NCBI GenBank assembly: GCA_050250755.1
Contig: JBFWOB010000005.1
Location: 115,229-179,228, forward strand
Direction of reading: 5' to 3'
DNA: 64,000 nucleotides
DNA from: Ga0077555 sp050250755
Lineage (GTDB): Bacteria > Pseudomonadota > Alphaproteobacteria > Rhizobiales > Hyphomicrobiaceae
The notes beneath the pieces are model-generated. The model was not told the DNA's origin. It ran no database searches and was given only the letters and a program-made list of their open reading frames with translations. Of this stretch, positions 49,145 through 58,056 are shown piece after piece. The first letter of the stretch is position 1. The number at the start of each line of letters is the position of its first letter. A program made the translations under genes and the position numbers.

Positions 49145-50455
49145 TCAGCCGAAGCGGGCCTTCGATCCTTCAAGTGCATCTGCGAATGTTCTCATGCCCG
49201 TTCTTGGAGCATTCACCAGCACTGCCATGTTGCCCGGTTTATGCTCGTTCTTGAGCATCCGCATGTGAGCTTTCGGGATTTGATCCCAGCCAAACACTTC
49301 CGACATACACGGATCGATGCGCCGCTCGACCACCAGCTTGTTCGCTTGTGCCGCCTGCAGCAGGTTGGCGAAGTGACTGCCCTGCACGCGTTTTTGGTGC
49401 ATCCAGAGATAGCGGGCATCGAGCGTGAGATTGTAGCCGCTGGTGCCGGCGCAGATCACCACCATGCCGCCGCGCTTCACCATCAGGACCGACAACGGGA
49501 ATGTCGATTCGCCCGGATGCTCGAAGACGAAATCCACGTTGTTGCCTTTGCCGGTGATTTCCCAGATCGCCTTGCCAAACTTGCGTGCTTCGGCGATCCA
49601 GGCCTTTTCTTCCGCCGAGCCCACTTTCGGCAACTGGCCCCAGCAATTGAATTTCCGGCGATTGATCACGCCTTTCGCACCGAGCTGCATGACGAAATCA
49701 CGCTTGTCGTCTTCGGACACCACGCCGATCGCGTTGGCGCCGGCCGTTGCGCAAAGCTGCACCGCGAACGAGCCGAGACCACCCGATGCGCCCCACACGA
49801 GCACATTGTGTCCCGGCCTCAGGATGTGCGGCCGGTGGCCGAACAGCATCCGATAGGCCGTGGCGAGCGTCAGCGTGTAGCAGGCGCTTTCCTCCCACGT
49901 CAGATGCCGCGGTCGCTCCATGAGCTGCCTGTCTTGCACGCGCGTGAATTGTGAGAACGATCCATCGGGCGTCTCGTAGCCCCAGATCCGTTGCGACGGA
50001 GAGAACATCGGGTCGCCGCCGTTGCACTCTTCGTCGTCGCCATCGTCCTGGTTGCAGTGGATGACGACCTCGTCTCCCACCTTCCAGCGCTTGACCTTCG
50101 AACCGACCGCCCAAACGATCCCGGACGCATCGGAGCCGGCGATATGAAAGGGGTTCTTGTGTACGTCCCGGATCGGGGAGATGGGGGTGCCGAGCGCAGC
50201 CCAGACGCCATTGTAGTTCACGCCTGCCGCCATCACGAGAACGAGTACGTCGTGACTGTCGAGCGGCCACGTAGGAACGACCTCGATCTGCATGGCGGTG
50301 TCGGGCTCGCCATGCCGCTCCTCGCGGATGGTCCACGCATACATCTTTGAAGGCACATGCCCGAGCGGCGGTATTTCACCAATCTCGTAAAGGTCCTTCA
50401 GCGGGGAAGACGAGTCCGGCGTGAAGTCCTCTTTCCTGGCGGCCGAGGTCGACAT
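49145..50455 (-). CDS. ccr: Crotonyl-CoA carboxylase/reductase (Ccr)
   Basis: The 436-residue MDR-family enzyme has the Ccr pattern: VNYNGVWAALGTPISPI, HIAGSDASGIVWAVGSKVKRWKVGDEVVIHCNQ, FSPSQRIWGYETPDGSFSQF, the NADPH fold VLVWGASGGLGSFAVQL, and FEHPGESTFPLSVLMVKRGG. It reductively carboxylates crotonyl-CoA to (2S)-ethylmalonyl-CoA with NADPH, the key step of the ethylmalonyl-CoA pathway for acetate/C2 assimilation. The start MSTSAARKEDF at 50455 is chosen. ecm lies divergently about 680 bp away. Confidence 0.96.
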   Translation of the reverse strand: MSTSAARKEDFTPDSSSPLKDLYEIGEIPPLGHVPSKMYAWTIREERHGEPDTAMQIEVVPTWPLDSHDVLVLVMAAGVNYNGVWAALGTPISPIRDVHKNPFHIAGSDASGIVWAVGSKVKRWKVGDEVVIHCNQDDGDDEECNGGDPMFSPSQRIWGYETPDGSFSQFTRVQDRQLMERPRHLTWEESACYTLTLATAYRMLFGHRPHILRPGHNVLVWGASGGLGSFAVQLCATAGANAIGVVSEDDKRDFVMQLGAKGVINRRKFNCWGQLPKVGSAEEKAWIAEARKFGKAIWEITGKGNNVDFVFEHPGESTFPLSVLMVKRGGMVVICAGTSGYNLTLDARYLWMHQKRVQGSHFANLLQAAQANKLVVERRIDPCMSEVFGWDQIPKAHMRMLKNEHKPGNMAVLVNAPRTGMRTFADALEGSKARFG

Positions 50456-50488
50456 GGTGCGTCTCCCGAGTGGAAAAGGAATGTCGCA

Positions 50489-50509
50489 ATGCAGCACACC
50501 GCACTGCAT
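50489..50509. promoter_or_regulatory. Inverted repeat upstream of ccr, possible operator
   Basis: ATGCAG and CTGCAT face each other across 9 bp, 34-54 bp upstream of the ccr start. More TGC/GCA half-sites follow (50508-50530). The location suits a repressor of ccr such as a CcrR- or PhaR-like protein, but neither regulator is in the window. Confidence 0.35.
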
Positions 50510-50687
50510 CATATCGATGTGCGATGCACAAGAGAAACGCTCTGGTCGGAAAAAATAAACGTTGTTTCTCAGATTGAGGCTAGGAAATCGATGTGCGCCC
50601 GCGCCCTCGGTCGACGAATTCAGACCTCGTCAACCGATCCGCGATAGGCTTGGTACCGGTAGGCCTGTTTGCGGAGGCGGTATCTCC

Positions 50688-51008
50688 ATGGCTCTCCTCT
50701 ATAGTGTCGCTGAAGCGCTCGGCACTGACCCGGTTTCGCTGGTCGTGCTTTGCATCCTGAGTGCGGTTTGCGCGTTCTATATGAATCGCCTGTCAGCCAA
50801 CTCTTGGCTGGGATTGCTTTATTTCCCCGTGCTGATGGCGGGCGCCTTGCTGGCTGATGACGCAGCCGTGGCTCTCGGATTCTATCCGGAACTCGCTCCT
50901 GGCCCGAGCTTGGTAAGTGATGGATTGTCCAATGTGCTCATGGCGGGTGTGGCCGGCATGACAGTCTCGGCCCTGGCATTGATCGCGGGGCTGCGAAGAT
51001 TTCAGTGA
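50688..51008 (+). CDS. Small hypothetical membrane protein between ccr and ecm
   Basis: The 106-residue protein has three hydrophobic segments (about 15-32, 42-62 and 80-102) and few charges. I do not recognise the family. GGAGG lies about 10 bp before the ATG at 50688. It is co-directional with ecm, which starts 125 bp later, so the two may share a transcript, but no role in the pathway is implied by sequence. Confidence 0.65.
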   Translation: MALLYSVAEALGTDPVSLVVLCILSAVCAFYMNRLSANSWLGLLYFPVLMAGALLADDAAVALGFYPELAPGPSLVSDGLSNVLMAGVAGMTVSALALIAGLRRFQ

Positions 51009-51133
51009 AAATCCCCAGCAATCCGACCCACTGATTGCGCTCTCGCCGATTGTCGCCGTGCAGCAAAATTGCCATACTGCATCGCAACATTGAGGATCAG
51101 CAAAGGGCTGATCCGACGGCGGAGCCTGAGCCG

Positions 51134-53107
51134 ATGATTGCGACGAAACGCGACCAGCCATGGATTTTCCGCACCTACTCGGGCCATTCCACGGCCGAAA
51201 AATCGAACGCGCTGTACCGGTCCAATCTCGCCAAAGGGCAGACGGGTCTTTCGATCGCCTTCGATCTGCCCACGCAGACGGGATATGACCCGGACCATAT
51301 CCTCTCGCGCGGAGAAGTGGGCAAGGTCGGCGTGCCCGTGGCCCATCTGGGCGACATGCGCACGCTGCTCGACCAGATCCCCCTCGACCGCATGAACACG
51401 TCGATGACGATCAACGCCACCGCCGCGTGGCTGTTGGCGCTGTACGTGGCGGTCGCCGACGAGCAGCAGGTCGACCGGGCAAAGCTTACCGGCACCATTC
51501 AGAACGACATCATCAAGGAGTATCTGTCGCGCGGCACCTATGTGTTCCCACCCGAGCCGTCGCTGCGGCTGATCAAGGACACCATCGTCTTCTCGTATCG
51601 CGAGATCCCGAAGTGGAACCCGACGAACGTGTGCTCCTACCATCTGCAGGAGGCAGGCGCGACGCCGGTCCAGGAACTCGCGTTCGCGCTCGCCACCGCG
51701 ATGGCCGTGCTCGACACGGTCAAGGCGTCGGGCGTCGTCAAGGATGAGGACTTTCCGCAGGTCGTTGGCCGCATTTCGTTCTTCGTCAACGCTGGCCTCA
51801 AATTCGTGACCGAAATTTGCAAGATGCGCGCCTTCACCGAACTCTGGGATGAGCTTTGCGCGACCCGCTACGGCGTGACGGACGCACGTCTGCGGCGCTT
51901 CCGCTACGGCGTACAAGTAAATTCCCTTGGCCTCACCGAGCAGCAGGCCGAGAACAACGTCTACCGCATCCTGCTCGAGATGCTGGCCGTAACGCTCTCG
52001 AAAAACGCGCGTGCGCGCGCCGTGCAGCTACCGGCATGGAACGAGGCGTTGGGACTGCCGCGGCCGTGGGACCAGCAATGGTCGCTGCGCATGCAGCAGG
52101 TCGTGGCCTACGAGACCGACCTGCTCGATTACCCCGATATTTTCGACGGCTCAAAAGCGATCACGTCCAAAGTCGAGGGGCTGAAATCCGAAGCCAAGGA
52201 AGAGTTGGCGCGCATCGAGAAGATGGGCGGTGCGGTCGCGGCGATCGACTACATGAAGCGGCGTCTCGTCGAATCCAATACCGATCGCCTTCGCAAGATC
52301 GAGACGGGCGAGCAGGTCGTCGTTGGCGTCAATCGCTGGACGGAAACCGAACCGTCGCCGCTGTCCACCGGCGAGGGCGCCATCCTGACCGTTGACGAAG
52401 GCGTCGAACGCGAAGCCACCGAAAAGCTGGAGGTTTGGCGTGCAAGCAGGGACACCGCCGCGGCCAACATGGCATTGGCCGAGTTGGAGCGCGCCGCCAA
52501 GGAAGGTCGCAACGTCATGGAGCCCTCGATTGCGTGTGCCAAGGCGGGAGTGACGACTGGCGAATGGGGCGCAGCGCTACGTCGCGTCTTTGGGGAGTAT
52601 CGCGCCCCCACCGGTGTGGCCCAGGCACGCGCCGCTTCCGGCGAGGGCGTCATCGAGCTGCATCAGCGGGTTGAGGCCGTCTCGGAGAAGCTTGGGCGCC
52701 GCCTCAAACTGCTCGTCGGAAAGCCCGGCCTCGATGGCCACTCGAACGGCGCCGAGCAGATCGCCGTCCGGGCTCGAGACTGCGGCATGGAGGTTGTCTA
52801 CGAAGGCATCCGCCTCACGCCGTCGCAGATCGTCAGGGCCGCGATCGACGAGAGCGTGCACGTCGTCGGCCTGTCGATCTTGTCCGGCTCACACGTACCG
52901 CTCGTGCGCGATGTCATGGAACGTATGCGTGCCGAAGGACTGGACGACGTGCCGGTCGTTGTCGGCGGCATCATCCCGCCGAGCGACGCCGCCACATTGA
53001 AGGCGTTGGGCGTTGCGGCCGTCTACACACCAAAAGACTACGAGCTGAACGCGATCATGGGGGACATCGTTCGTCTCGTGGAAGGCAGCGTCAGCGTCGC
53101 GGCGTAA
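51134..53107 (+). CDS. ecm: Ethylmalonyl-CoA mutase (Ecm)
   Basis: A 657-residue B12-dependent acyl-CoA mutase in one chain. The catalytic barrel starts WIFRTYSGHSTAEKSNALYRSNL and contains GQTGLSIAFDLPTQTGYDPDH, then INSLGLTEQQAENNVYRI-like VNSLGLTEQQAENNV. The C-terminal cobalamin domain has the base-off motif in GKPGLDGHSNGAEQIA (D-x-H-x-x-G). Length and substrate-loop sequence fit Ecm rather than methylmalonyl-CoA mutase (about 710-750 residues). It converts (2R)-ethylmalonyl-CoA to methylsuccinyl-CoA, directly downstream of Ccr in the pathway. The ATG at 51134 follows GGAG. Confidence 0.93.
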   Translation: MIATKRDQPWIFRTYSGHSTAEKSNALYRSNLAKGQTGLSIAFDLPTQTGYDPDHILSRGEVGKVGVPVAHLGDMRTLLDQIPLDRMNTSMTINATAAWLLALYVAVADEQQVDRAKLTGTIQNDIIKEYLSRGTYVFPPEPSLRLIKDTIVFSYREIPKWNPTNVCSYHLQEAGATPVQELAFALATAMAVLDTVKASGVVKDEDFPQVVGRISFFVNAGLKFVTEICKMRAFTELWDELCATRYGVTDARLRRFRYGVQVNSLGLTEQQAENNVYRILLEMLAVTLSKNARARAVQLPAWNEALGLPRPWDQQWSLRMQQVVAYETDLLDYPDIFDGSKAITSKVEGLKSEAKEELARIEKMGGAVAAIDYMKRRLVESNTDRLRKIETGEQVVVGVNRWTETEPSPLSTGEGAILTVDEGVEREATEKLEVWRASRDTAAANMALAELERAAKEGRNVMEPSIACAKAGVTTGEWGAALRRVFGEYRAPTGVAQARAASGEGVIELHQRVEAVSEKLGRRLKLLVGKPGLDGHSNGAEQIAVRARDCGMEVVYEGIRLTPSQIVRAAIDESVHVVGLSILSGSHVPLVRDVMERMRAEGLDDVPVVVGGIIPPSDAATLKALGVAAVYTPKDYELNAIMGDIVRLVEGSVSVAA

Positions 53108-53146
53108 TCAGTTTGCTGCGGCAACCCGTTTCCGTACGCGCCGTCT

Positions 53147-54229
53147 CTACATCCGGAAGCGCTCGAGCGCGGCTATGTCGAGCCGGCATCCATGGCCGGG
53201 CCGGTCCGACACGTAGGCGAAGCCATCCTCGATCCGCACGCGGTCCTGGTAGGCCGGCTCGAACCAGGGCATGACCTCGAGAAACGTCGCGTTGTCGAGC
53301 GCGGCGAGGATCGGCAGGCTCATCTCGGTAAAGAGATGCGACGACACCACCACGCCGTGGCGTTCGGCCATGTGCGCGCCCTTGATGAATTCGCCGATCC
53401 CGCCCATGCGCTGCAAGTCGGGCATCAAAGTCTGGCAGCAGCGCATCTCGGCCATCTCCGCCATACCACGCGCGAGATACTCGGACTCCCCGCTGGCGAT
53501 CGGGATCGGACAGGCCGCAGCGATCTCGGCTTCACCGCGATGGTCATAGTAGGGGACTGGCTCTTCGAACCAAGTGAGATCGAACTCGGCAAGCTGGTTC
53601 GCAAGCCGAATGGCACCGGCCACGTCGAGCGTCTGGTTGGCATCGACCATCAGCTTGACGTCGGGTCCGATAGCTTCCCGCACCGCCTTCACGCGCTCGA
53701 CCGTTGCACGGTCGTCGCCCCGTGCGATCCGCAGCTTCATGGCGCGATAACCCGCCGCAATACGCTCCGTTGCCTCGCGCTGCAATTCATCGATGCTCAT
53801 CGTGAGCCAGAGCCCGCCACTCCAGTAAACCGGCACCTTATCGCGCACGGCACCGAGCAATTTGTGCATTGGCAAGCCGGCAGCCTTCGCGCGGATATCC
53901 CACAACGCCGTCTCAATGGCCGAGAGCGACATGACCAGCGGGCTCTTGTGCCCGAAAAACAGCGTGTCGCTCAGCGCCTTCTGCACGAACGCTGCGCTGA
54001 AGTGTGGGTCGAGCCCTTCCGCCAGCGGCGCCAGACTTTCGACGCCATCCACCAGCATCCGCATCCGCCGCCCGTTGAGCGTGAAAGCGAGGCCCTCGCC
54101 AACAACCCCCGCGTCGGTCTCCACCAATACGGCCAGAATCCCAGCCGACTTGATCTCCCACCCGCCAGCGAGGATCGGTTTCTCTAGCGGAACATTGGCC
54201 GGGATCGTGCGAATGCGCGTGATCTTCAT
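53147..54229 (-). CDS. Mandelate racemase/muconate lactonizing enzyme family protein (enolase superfamily)
   Basis: The 360-residue protein has a complete mandelate-racemase-subgroup active site: Lys165-Leu-Arg167 (AMKLRIARG), metal ligands Asp196 (MVDANQ), Glu222 (TWFEEPV) and Glu248 (SGESEY), and the base His298 (SSHLFTE). These enzymes abstract a proton alpha to a carboxylate and then racemise, dehydrate or cycloisomerise. Having K-x-R plus His fits dehydratases or racemases of hydroxy acids; the substrate is not known. It is the last gene of a minus-strand run beginning with the lyase at 56628. Confidence 0.9.
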   Translation of the reverse strand: MKITRIRTIPANVPLEKPILAGGWEIKSAGILAVLVETDAGVVGEGLAFTLNGRRMRMLVDGVESLAPLAEGLDPHFSAAFVQKALSDTLFFGHKSPLVMSLSAIETALWDIRAKAAGLPMHKLLGAVRDKVPVYWSGGLWLTMSIDELQREATERIAAGYRAMKLRIARGDDRATVERVKAVREAIGPDVKLMVDANQTLDVAGAIRLANQLAEFDLTWFEEPVPYYDHRGEAEIAAACPIPIASGESEYLARGMAEMAEMRCCQTLMPDLQRMGGIGEFIKGAHMAERHGVVVSSHLFTEMSLPILAALDNATFLEVMPWFEPAYQDRVRIEDGFAYVSDRPGHGCRLDIAALERFRM

Positions 54230-54244
54230 GAGAGCAGTCCCGGA

Positions 54245-54736
54245 TCAGGTCGAACTGAGCGGCACACGTCGCGGCACGAGGATCTGGCCGGTCACCTGGA
54301 ATACGAGCTGACCGTCCTGGTTGAACCCCTCGCCGAGCGTCACCAGCAGCCCCCGCTCCGGTCTGTTGCCGAAGTTCTTGAGCTCCGCGATCGACTGGCG
54401 ATAGGTAACGGTATCGCCCGCGAACACCGGCTTCGGCCACTTCAGATCCTTGAATCCTGGTGACGGCCCCCACCGCGCGATTTCTTCGCCGCGGGCCTTG
54501 GCTTCAGCCTCTCGCTTCTGCCGCGCGCGGATGTTGAGCCCCGTATAGATCGAGGCTGTCTGCCAGCCGGACGCACAAAGCGCCCCGAAAATCGAAGACT
54601 TTGCGGCTTCCTCATCGAGATGGAAGGGCTGCGGATCATACTTCGCAGCAAATTCTTTGATGTTTTCGGCCGTGAACGTGAAGCTGCCGAGCTCTGCCAT
54701 ACGGCCGACTTCGAGATCTTCGAAATACGTGCTCAT
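54245..54736 (-). CDS. MaoC-like (hot-dog) dehydratase, downstream copy
   Basis: A 163-residue single hot-dog protein with the hydratase-2 active site AAKYDPQPFHLDEEAAK (Asp and His of the family), and SGWQTASIYTGL following. It likely hydrates an enoyl-CoA or dehydrates a 3-hydroxyacyl-CoA. Its start overlaps the stop of the neighbouring MaoC gene by four bases, so the two are translationally coupled and may form a heterodimer. Confidence 0.88.
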   Translation of the reverse strand: MSTYFEDLEVGRMAELGSFTFTAENIKEFAAKYDPQPFHLDEEAAKSSIFGALCASGWQTASIYTGLNIRARQKREAEAKARGEEIARWGPSPGFKDLKWPKPVFAGDTVTYRQSIAELKNFGNRPERGLLVTLGEGFNQDGQLVFQVTGQILVPRRVPLSST

Positions 54737-55227
54737 GCTTGGCCTCCCGTCGTGCCGGCAGCAGCCGGATGACGTACCGCGATGAAGAACGTGTTCTCCA
54801 TCGTCATCACCAACTCGTCGTCCTGATTGAGCACCTCATGCTGCATCCGGCAGATGCCGACATTCGGTCGCGAGCGCATCACGCGCTTCTCGACACAGGT
54901 CGAGCGCGCTTTCAGAACGTGCCCCGGCCGGATCGGCTTTTTCCATTTCACGTCGTCGATCGCAGGACCGCCCATCGAGGCCGAGCCAGCGAGCACGCCG
55001 TCGTAGAACATGCGCATGAACATCGCGCAGGAGTGCCAACCCGAGGCACATAGTCCTTTCACCAACGATAGCTTGGCCGCTTCCTCGTCGATGTGGTGCG
55101 GCTGCGGATCATAGGCGTGGGCGAACGCGAAGATCTCGTCTTTCGTCACCTCGTAAGCCCCGTATTCGAACGGGGCGCCGACCACAATGTCCTCGTAGTG
55201 TCGTTTGTCGCGTGCGTCTGTCGCCAT
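54733..55227 (-). CDS. MaoC-like (hot-dog) dehydratase, upstream copy
   Basis: A 164-residue hot-dog protein with AHAYDPQPHHIDEEAAK as active-site segment and KKPIRPGHVLKARSTC. It is clearly paralogous to the next gene (YDPQPxHxDEEAAK shared) but diverged elsewhere. MaoC pairs often form one functional hydratase, each subunit giving part of the CoA pocket. It follows the lyase gene after 36 bp. Confidence 0.88.
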   Translation of the reverse strand: MATDARDKRHYEDIVVGAPFEYGAYEVTKDEIFAFAHAYDPQPHHIDEEAAKLSLVKGLCASGWHSCAMFMRMFYDGVLAGSASMGGPAIDDVKWKKPIRPGHVLKARSTCVEKRVMRSRPNVGICRMQHEVLNQDDELVMTMENTFFIAVRHPAAAGTTGGQA

Positions 55228-55263
55228 GCCGAATGTCCTGGCTGTGAAGTCTGTTGTCGATGT

Positions 55264-56628
55264 CTATGGCATGGCCCGCAGACGGTCCGCCAGTGCTCTT
55301 GCCCGGACGGCTCCGTCGCGCGCCATCTCGGCGCAGAGCCCGGTATAGGCCACCGGATCGAGCAACTGCCGGATGCCGGCGTCGTTGAGGTGGGCCGTGA
55401 CGCGTGCATCCGCCGCGAGCAGATCCGAGAAGGCGCGTCCTTCCACGAACGCCGCCTGCGCCGCATCGTAGACGACATCATGGGCGTGCTGCCGCCCGAG
55501 CGTGCGCCCCAACTCGAGCATCACCGCTTCGGCCATGATCAGTCCACCGCCAAGATCGAGGTTCCGCCGCATCCGCTCGGGATCCAGCACGAGGCCGCGC
55601 AGCACTTCGCTCAGACGTCCCAGCATGTCGCCGGTCGCGATGCACGCGCGCCCTTCCGCGGCGTCCATCATCAGCGTCATCGTGCGATCGGCTTCGTGCT
55701 CGGTCTGCATTGCCTCGAGTGCAAGCGGCACCTGCGTGCGCACATCCGCGGCGAGCGCGATGATGTCCTGGCAAAGCTTGGGATTGCGCTTCTGGGGCAT
55801 GGTCGACGAACCGACCGTTCCGGGCGGCACCGGTTCCTCAACCTCACCGAACTCGGTTTTCATCAGCGTGTAGATCTCGCGCCCGATCTTGGCGCACGTT
55901 GCCGACAGCAAACCGAGCAGGCAGATGTTCTCGGCCAGATGATCGCCGAGCGCCCGCGATGGCACCTGCATCGAGCCGAAACCGAGATGTTTGCCGATGC
56001 CTGCCTGAACCGGCGGCCCCATCACCCCGAGTGATGCGAACGTGCCGGCTCCCCCACCCAGCATGGCCACGAAAATGCGGGGTGCGGCCTGCTCCAGTCG
56101 CTCGACGTGCCGCGCAAGCTCATCGATCCAGACCGCAACTTTGTAGCCGAATGTTGCCGGCACCGCGTGCTGGCCATGCGTGCGGCCGGGGAGTGCCATG
56201 TCGGCACCTCGCTCCGCGAGGTCGGCCATCGCGACGAGAATTTCGCCGATCTGCGTGAGAAAAATCCGATGCGCCTGCCGCAGCACCAGGAGATCGCCGG
56301 TCTGTGTAATATTCTGTGTCGTCGCGCCCCAGTGCACCCAGCCGCCGAACGGTTCGCCGACGACGCGGGAAAGCTCCCAGACCAGCGGCACCAGCGTATG
56401 CCCGGTCCGTTGAAAACCCTCGTGGAGCCGTGCGCGATCCATCAGCCCGAGCCGGGCGCCCTTTGTGATCGCAGCCGCGGCGCCCGAAGGAATGATGTCG
56501 AGCTCTTCTTGCGCCTTTGCGAGAGCGGCCTCGACATCGAGCCATGCCTGCCAGCGGCTGTCCTGACTGTAGAGCTTGCGGAGACCGGGGTCGGAGACCC
56601 GGGTTGCCGTCGGCAGAGTGTCGCTCAT
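55264..56628 (-). CDS. Fumarase/aspartase superfamily lyase (adenylosuccinate lyase / PcaB-like)
   Basis: This 454-residue protein shows the three conserved regions of the superfamily: HWGATTQNITQTGDLL, GRTHGQHAVPATFGYKVA (catalytic His), and the signature loop GSSTMPQKRNPK with the catalytic Ser. Chain length and motif style are close to 3-carboxy-cis,cis-muconate cycloisomerase (PcaB) and adenylosuccinate lyase. Surrounding MaoC, enolase and CoA-transferase genes suggest a catabolic C-N or C-C/C-O lyase rather than purine synthesis. The substrate is unknown. Confidence 0.88.
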   Translation of the reverse strand: MSDTLPTATRVSDPGLRKLYSQDSRWQAWLDVEAALAKAQEELDIIPSGAAAAITKGARLGLMDRARLHEGFQRTGHTLVPLVWELSRVVGEPFGGWVHWGATTQNITQTGDLLVLRQAHRIFLTQIGEILVAMADLAERGADMALPGRTHGQHAVPATFGYKVAVWIDELARHVERLEQAAPRIFVAMLGGGAGTFASLGVMGPPVQAGIGKHLGFGSMQVPSRALGDHLAENICLLGLLSATCAKIGREIYTLMKTEFGEVEEPVPPGTVGSSTMPQKRNPKLCQDIIALAADVRTQVPLALEAMQTEHEADRTMTLMMDAAEGRACIATGDMLGRLSEVLRGLVLDPERMRRNLDLGGGLIMAEAVMLELGRTLGRQHAHDVVYDAAQAAFVEGRAFSDLLAADARVTAHLNDAGIRQLLDPVAYTGLCAEMARDGAVRARALADRLRAMP

Positions 56629-56667
56629 ATCGGGGTGCTCCTGCGTCGGGAGGGTTAGCGCGCAACG

Positions 56668-57918
56668 TCAGTCGGCATTGCCGATGGCATCGCGCCGGAT
56701 GAGATCGGCCCTCCATGTCACGGCAATTTGGATGGTGAGCGCAAGGCCGGTCAGCACGAAGATCAGGGCAGTCGCGTGATAGCCGATGTGCGGAATGACG
56801 GCACCCGCGATCAGCAGCCCAAGCGGCAACGTATAGATCGCAAGCATCCGGACACCCATGATGCGCCCCCGGAATCTCTCGTCGGATGTCCTGAGCAAGA
56901 TGATCGCCAGGGTCACCATGCTGAAGCTTTGCGCTATGCCACCAGCCACCAGCAGGCCCATTGCTGCGCCCATGCTTGGTGCGAGCACAAATCCAACCAG
57001 GCACAGATACCAGATCACGGTCGTGGCCATCATGACGCGTGCCGGGCGAACGCGGCCGCCGAGAATGCTGAGCGACACGGACCCGATGAACGCCCCCGAT
57101 GCAAAGCTCGCGACGAGGAACCCATAACCCGTTTGATCCTGGTGGAAAATCTCCCGCGCAATATAGGGCATCAGTCCGCCCGTCAGCGGAAACGCCGTGA
57201 AATTGACCAGTGTCGCCAAGCTCATCGCGGCCAGCAGTTGCGGCGTGCGCCAGACGTAGACGAGACCTTCGGTAAGATCGCGCCAGGGCGAGACACGGAC
57301 CGGCGCGATGGGCGAAACCGGGCGCGCAGAACGTGATTTGCGGTCCACCAGAAGGGTGAGCAGCGCGCCCCCAAGGTAGATCGCCGTTATCAGCATATAT
57401 GCGGGACCCATCCCGAATGATGCCATGAATCCTGCGCCGGCGAGCGCACCGCCCACGCGAGCCGAGTCCTGTGTCGTGCGCGAGATACCCATCGCCGCAA
57501 CGAGATCGGCGGGAGGAACAGTCGCGCCGACCAGCGCACTTCGGATGCCGATGTCGGACGGACGCACAAGCCCGGACACCGCCGCAATTACCAGCACGAG
57601 CCACGGATCGAGCCGACCGGTGACGGCCAGGAACATCAGGATCCCCGCGCACGTCGCATACCAGGCACGCATGACCGCCAGCACATTGCGCAGCCCCCAG
57701 CGGTCGCCGAGCACGCCGAGCAACGGTGAAATCAGAGTGCCCACGAATTGCAGCGAGCCGAACACCGTCAGCATCAGCACCGAACCGGTCTCGACCAGCA
57801 CGTACCAGCCGAGGATCAGCGTTTCCATCTCCAGCGCCCAAGCCGTGAGCAGATCGGCGGGCCACTGGAACCGGAAATTCTTTGTTCGAAATGGTGCGAG
57901 CGCAGAAGTGCCGCTCAT
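56668..57918 (-). CDS. Major facilitator superfamily transporter
   Basis: A 416-residue protein with 12 hydrophobic helices. The loop 2-3 motif is present as GVLGDRWGLRNVLAVMRA. The overall form resembles MFS_3 (enterobactin exporter EntS-like) proteins. It lies 39 bp upstream of the lyase gene, in the same direction, and may supply or export the cluster's substrate. Start MSGTSALAPFRTKNFR at 57918 is typical of this group. Confidence 0.88.
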   Translation of the reverse strand: MSGTSALAPFRTKNFRFQWPADLLTAWALEMETLILGWYVLVETGSVLMLTVFGSLQFVGTLISPLLGVLGDRWGLRNVLAVMRAWYATCAGILMFLAVTGRLDPWLVLVIAAVSGLVRPSDIGIRSALVGATVPPADLVAAMGISRTTQDSARVGGALAGAGFMASFGMGPAYMLITAIYLGGALLTLLVDRKSRSARPVSPIAPVRVSPWRDLTEGLVYVWRTPQLLAAMSLATLVNFTAFPLTGGLMPYIAREIFHQDQTGYGFLVASFASGAFIGSVSLSILGGRVRPARVMMATTVIWYLCLVGFVLAPSMGAAMGLLVAGGIAQSFSMVTLAIILLRTSDERFRGRIMGVRMLAIYTLPLGLLIAGAVIPHIGYHATALIFVLTGLALTIQIAVTWRADLIRRDAIGNAD

Positions 57919-58008
57919 GCGCGAACCTTGTCGAGGGAAGAGCCGCAGGGGCACGTCTTGAGCCGACATGCAACCACAGAGACGGGCGGCGTTCGTACCG
58001 CCGACCTG

Positions 58009-58039
58009 AAAAGGCCTGCCATCATTTCGATGACAGGCC
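58009..58039 (-). terminator. Terminator after the CoA transferase gene
   Basis: GGCCTG-C-CATC (58013-58023) pairs with GATG-A-CAGGCC (58029-58039), with one mismatch and a 5-nt loop. On the minus strand it is followed by TTTTC. It lies 18 bp past the CoA transferase stop, so the MFS-lyase-MaoC-enolase run probably has its own promoter. Confidence 0.65.
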
Positions 58040-58056
58040 ACGATGGCGCGGTGTTC

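Noticed and set aside
53192..54187. A 331-codon plus-strand open frame
   Set aside because: It is antisense to the enolase-superfamily gene, whose active site is complete in the other strand.
56120..57973. A 617-codon open frame on the minus strand
   Set aside because: It spans the MFS and lyase genes in another frame and translates to Arg/Ala-rich sequence with no motifs, a common effect of high GC.
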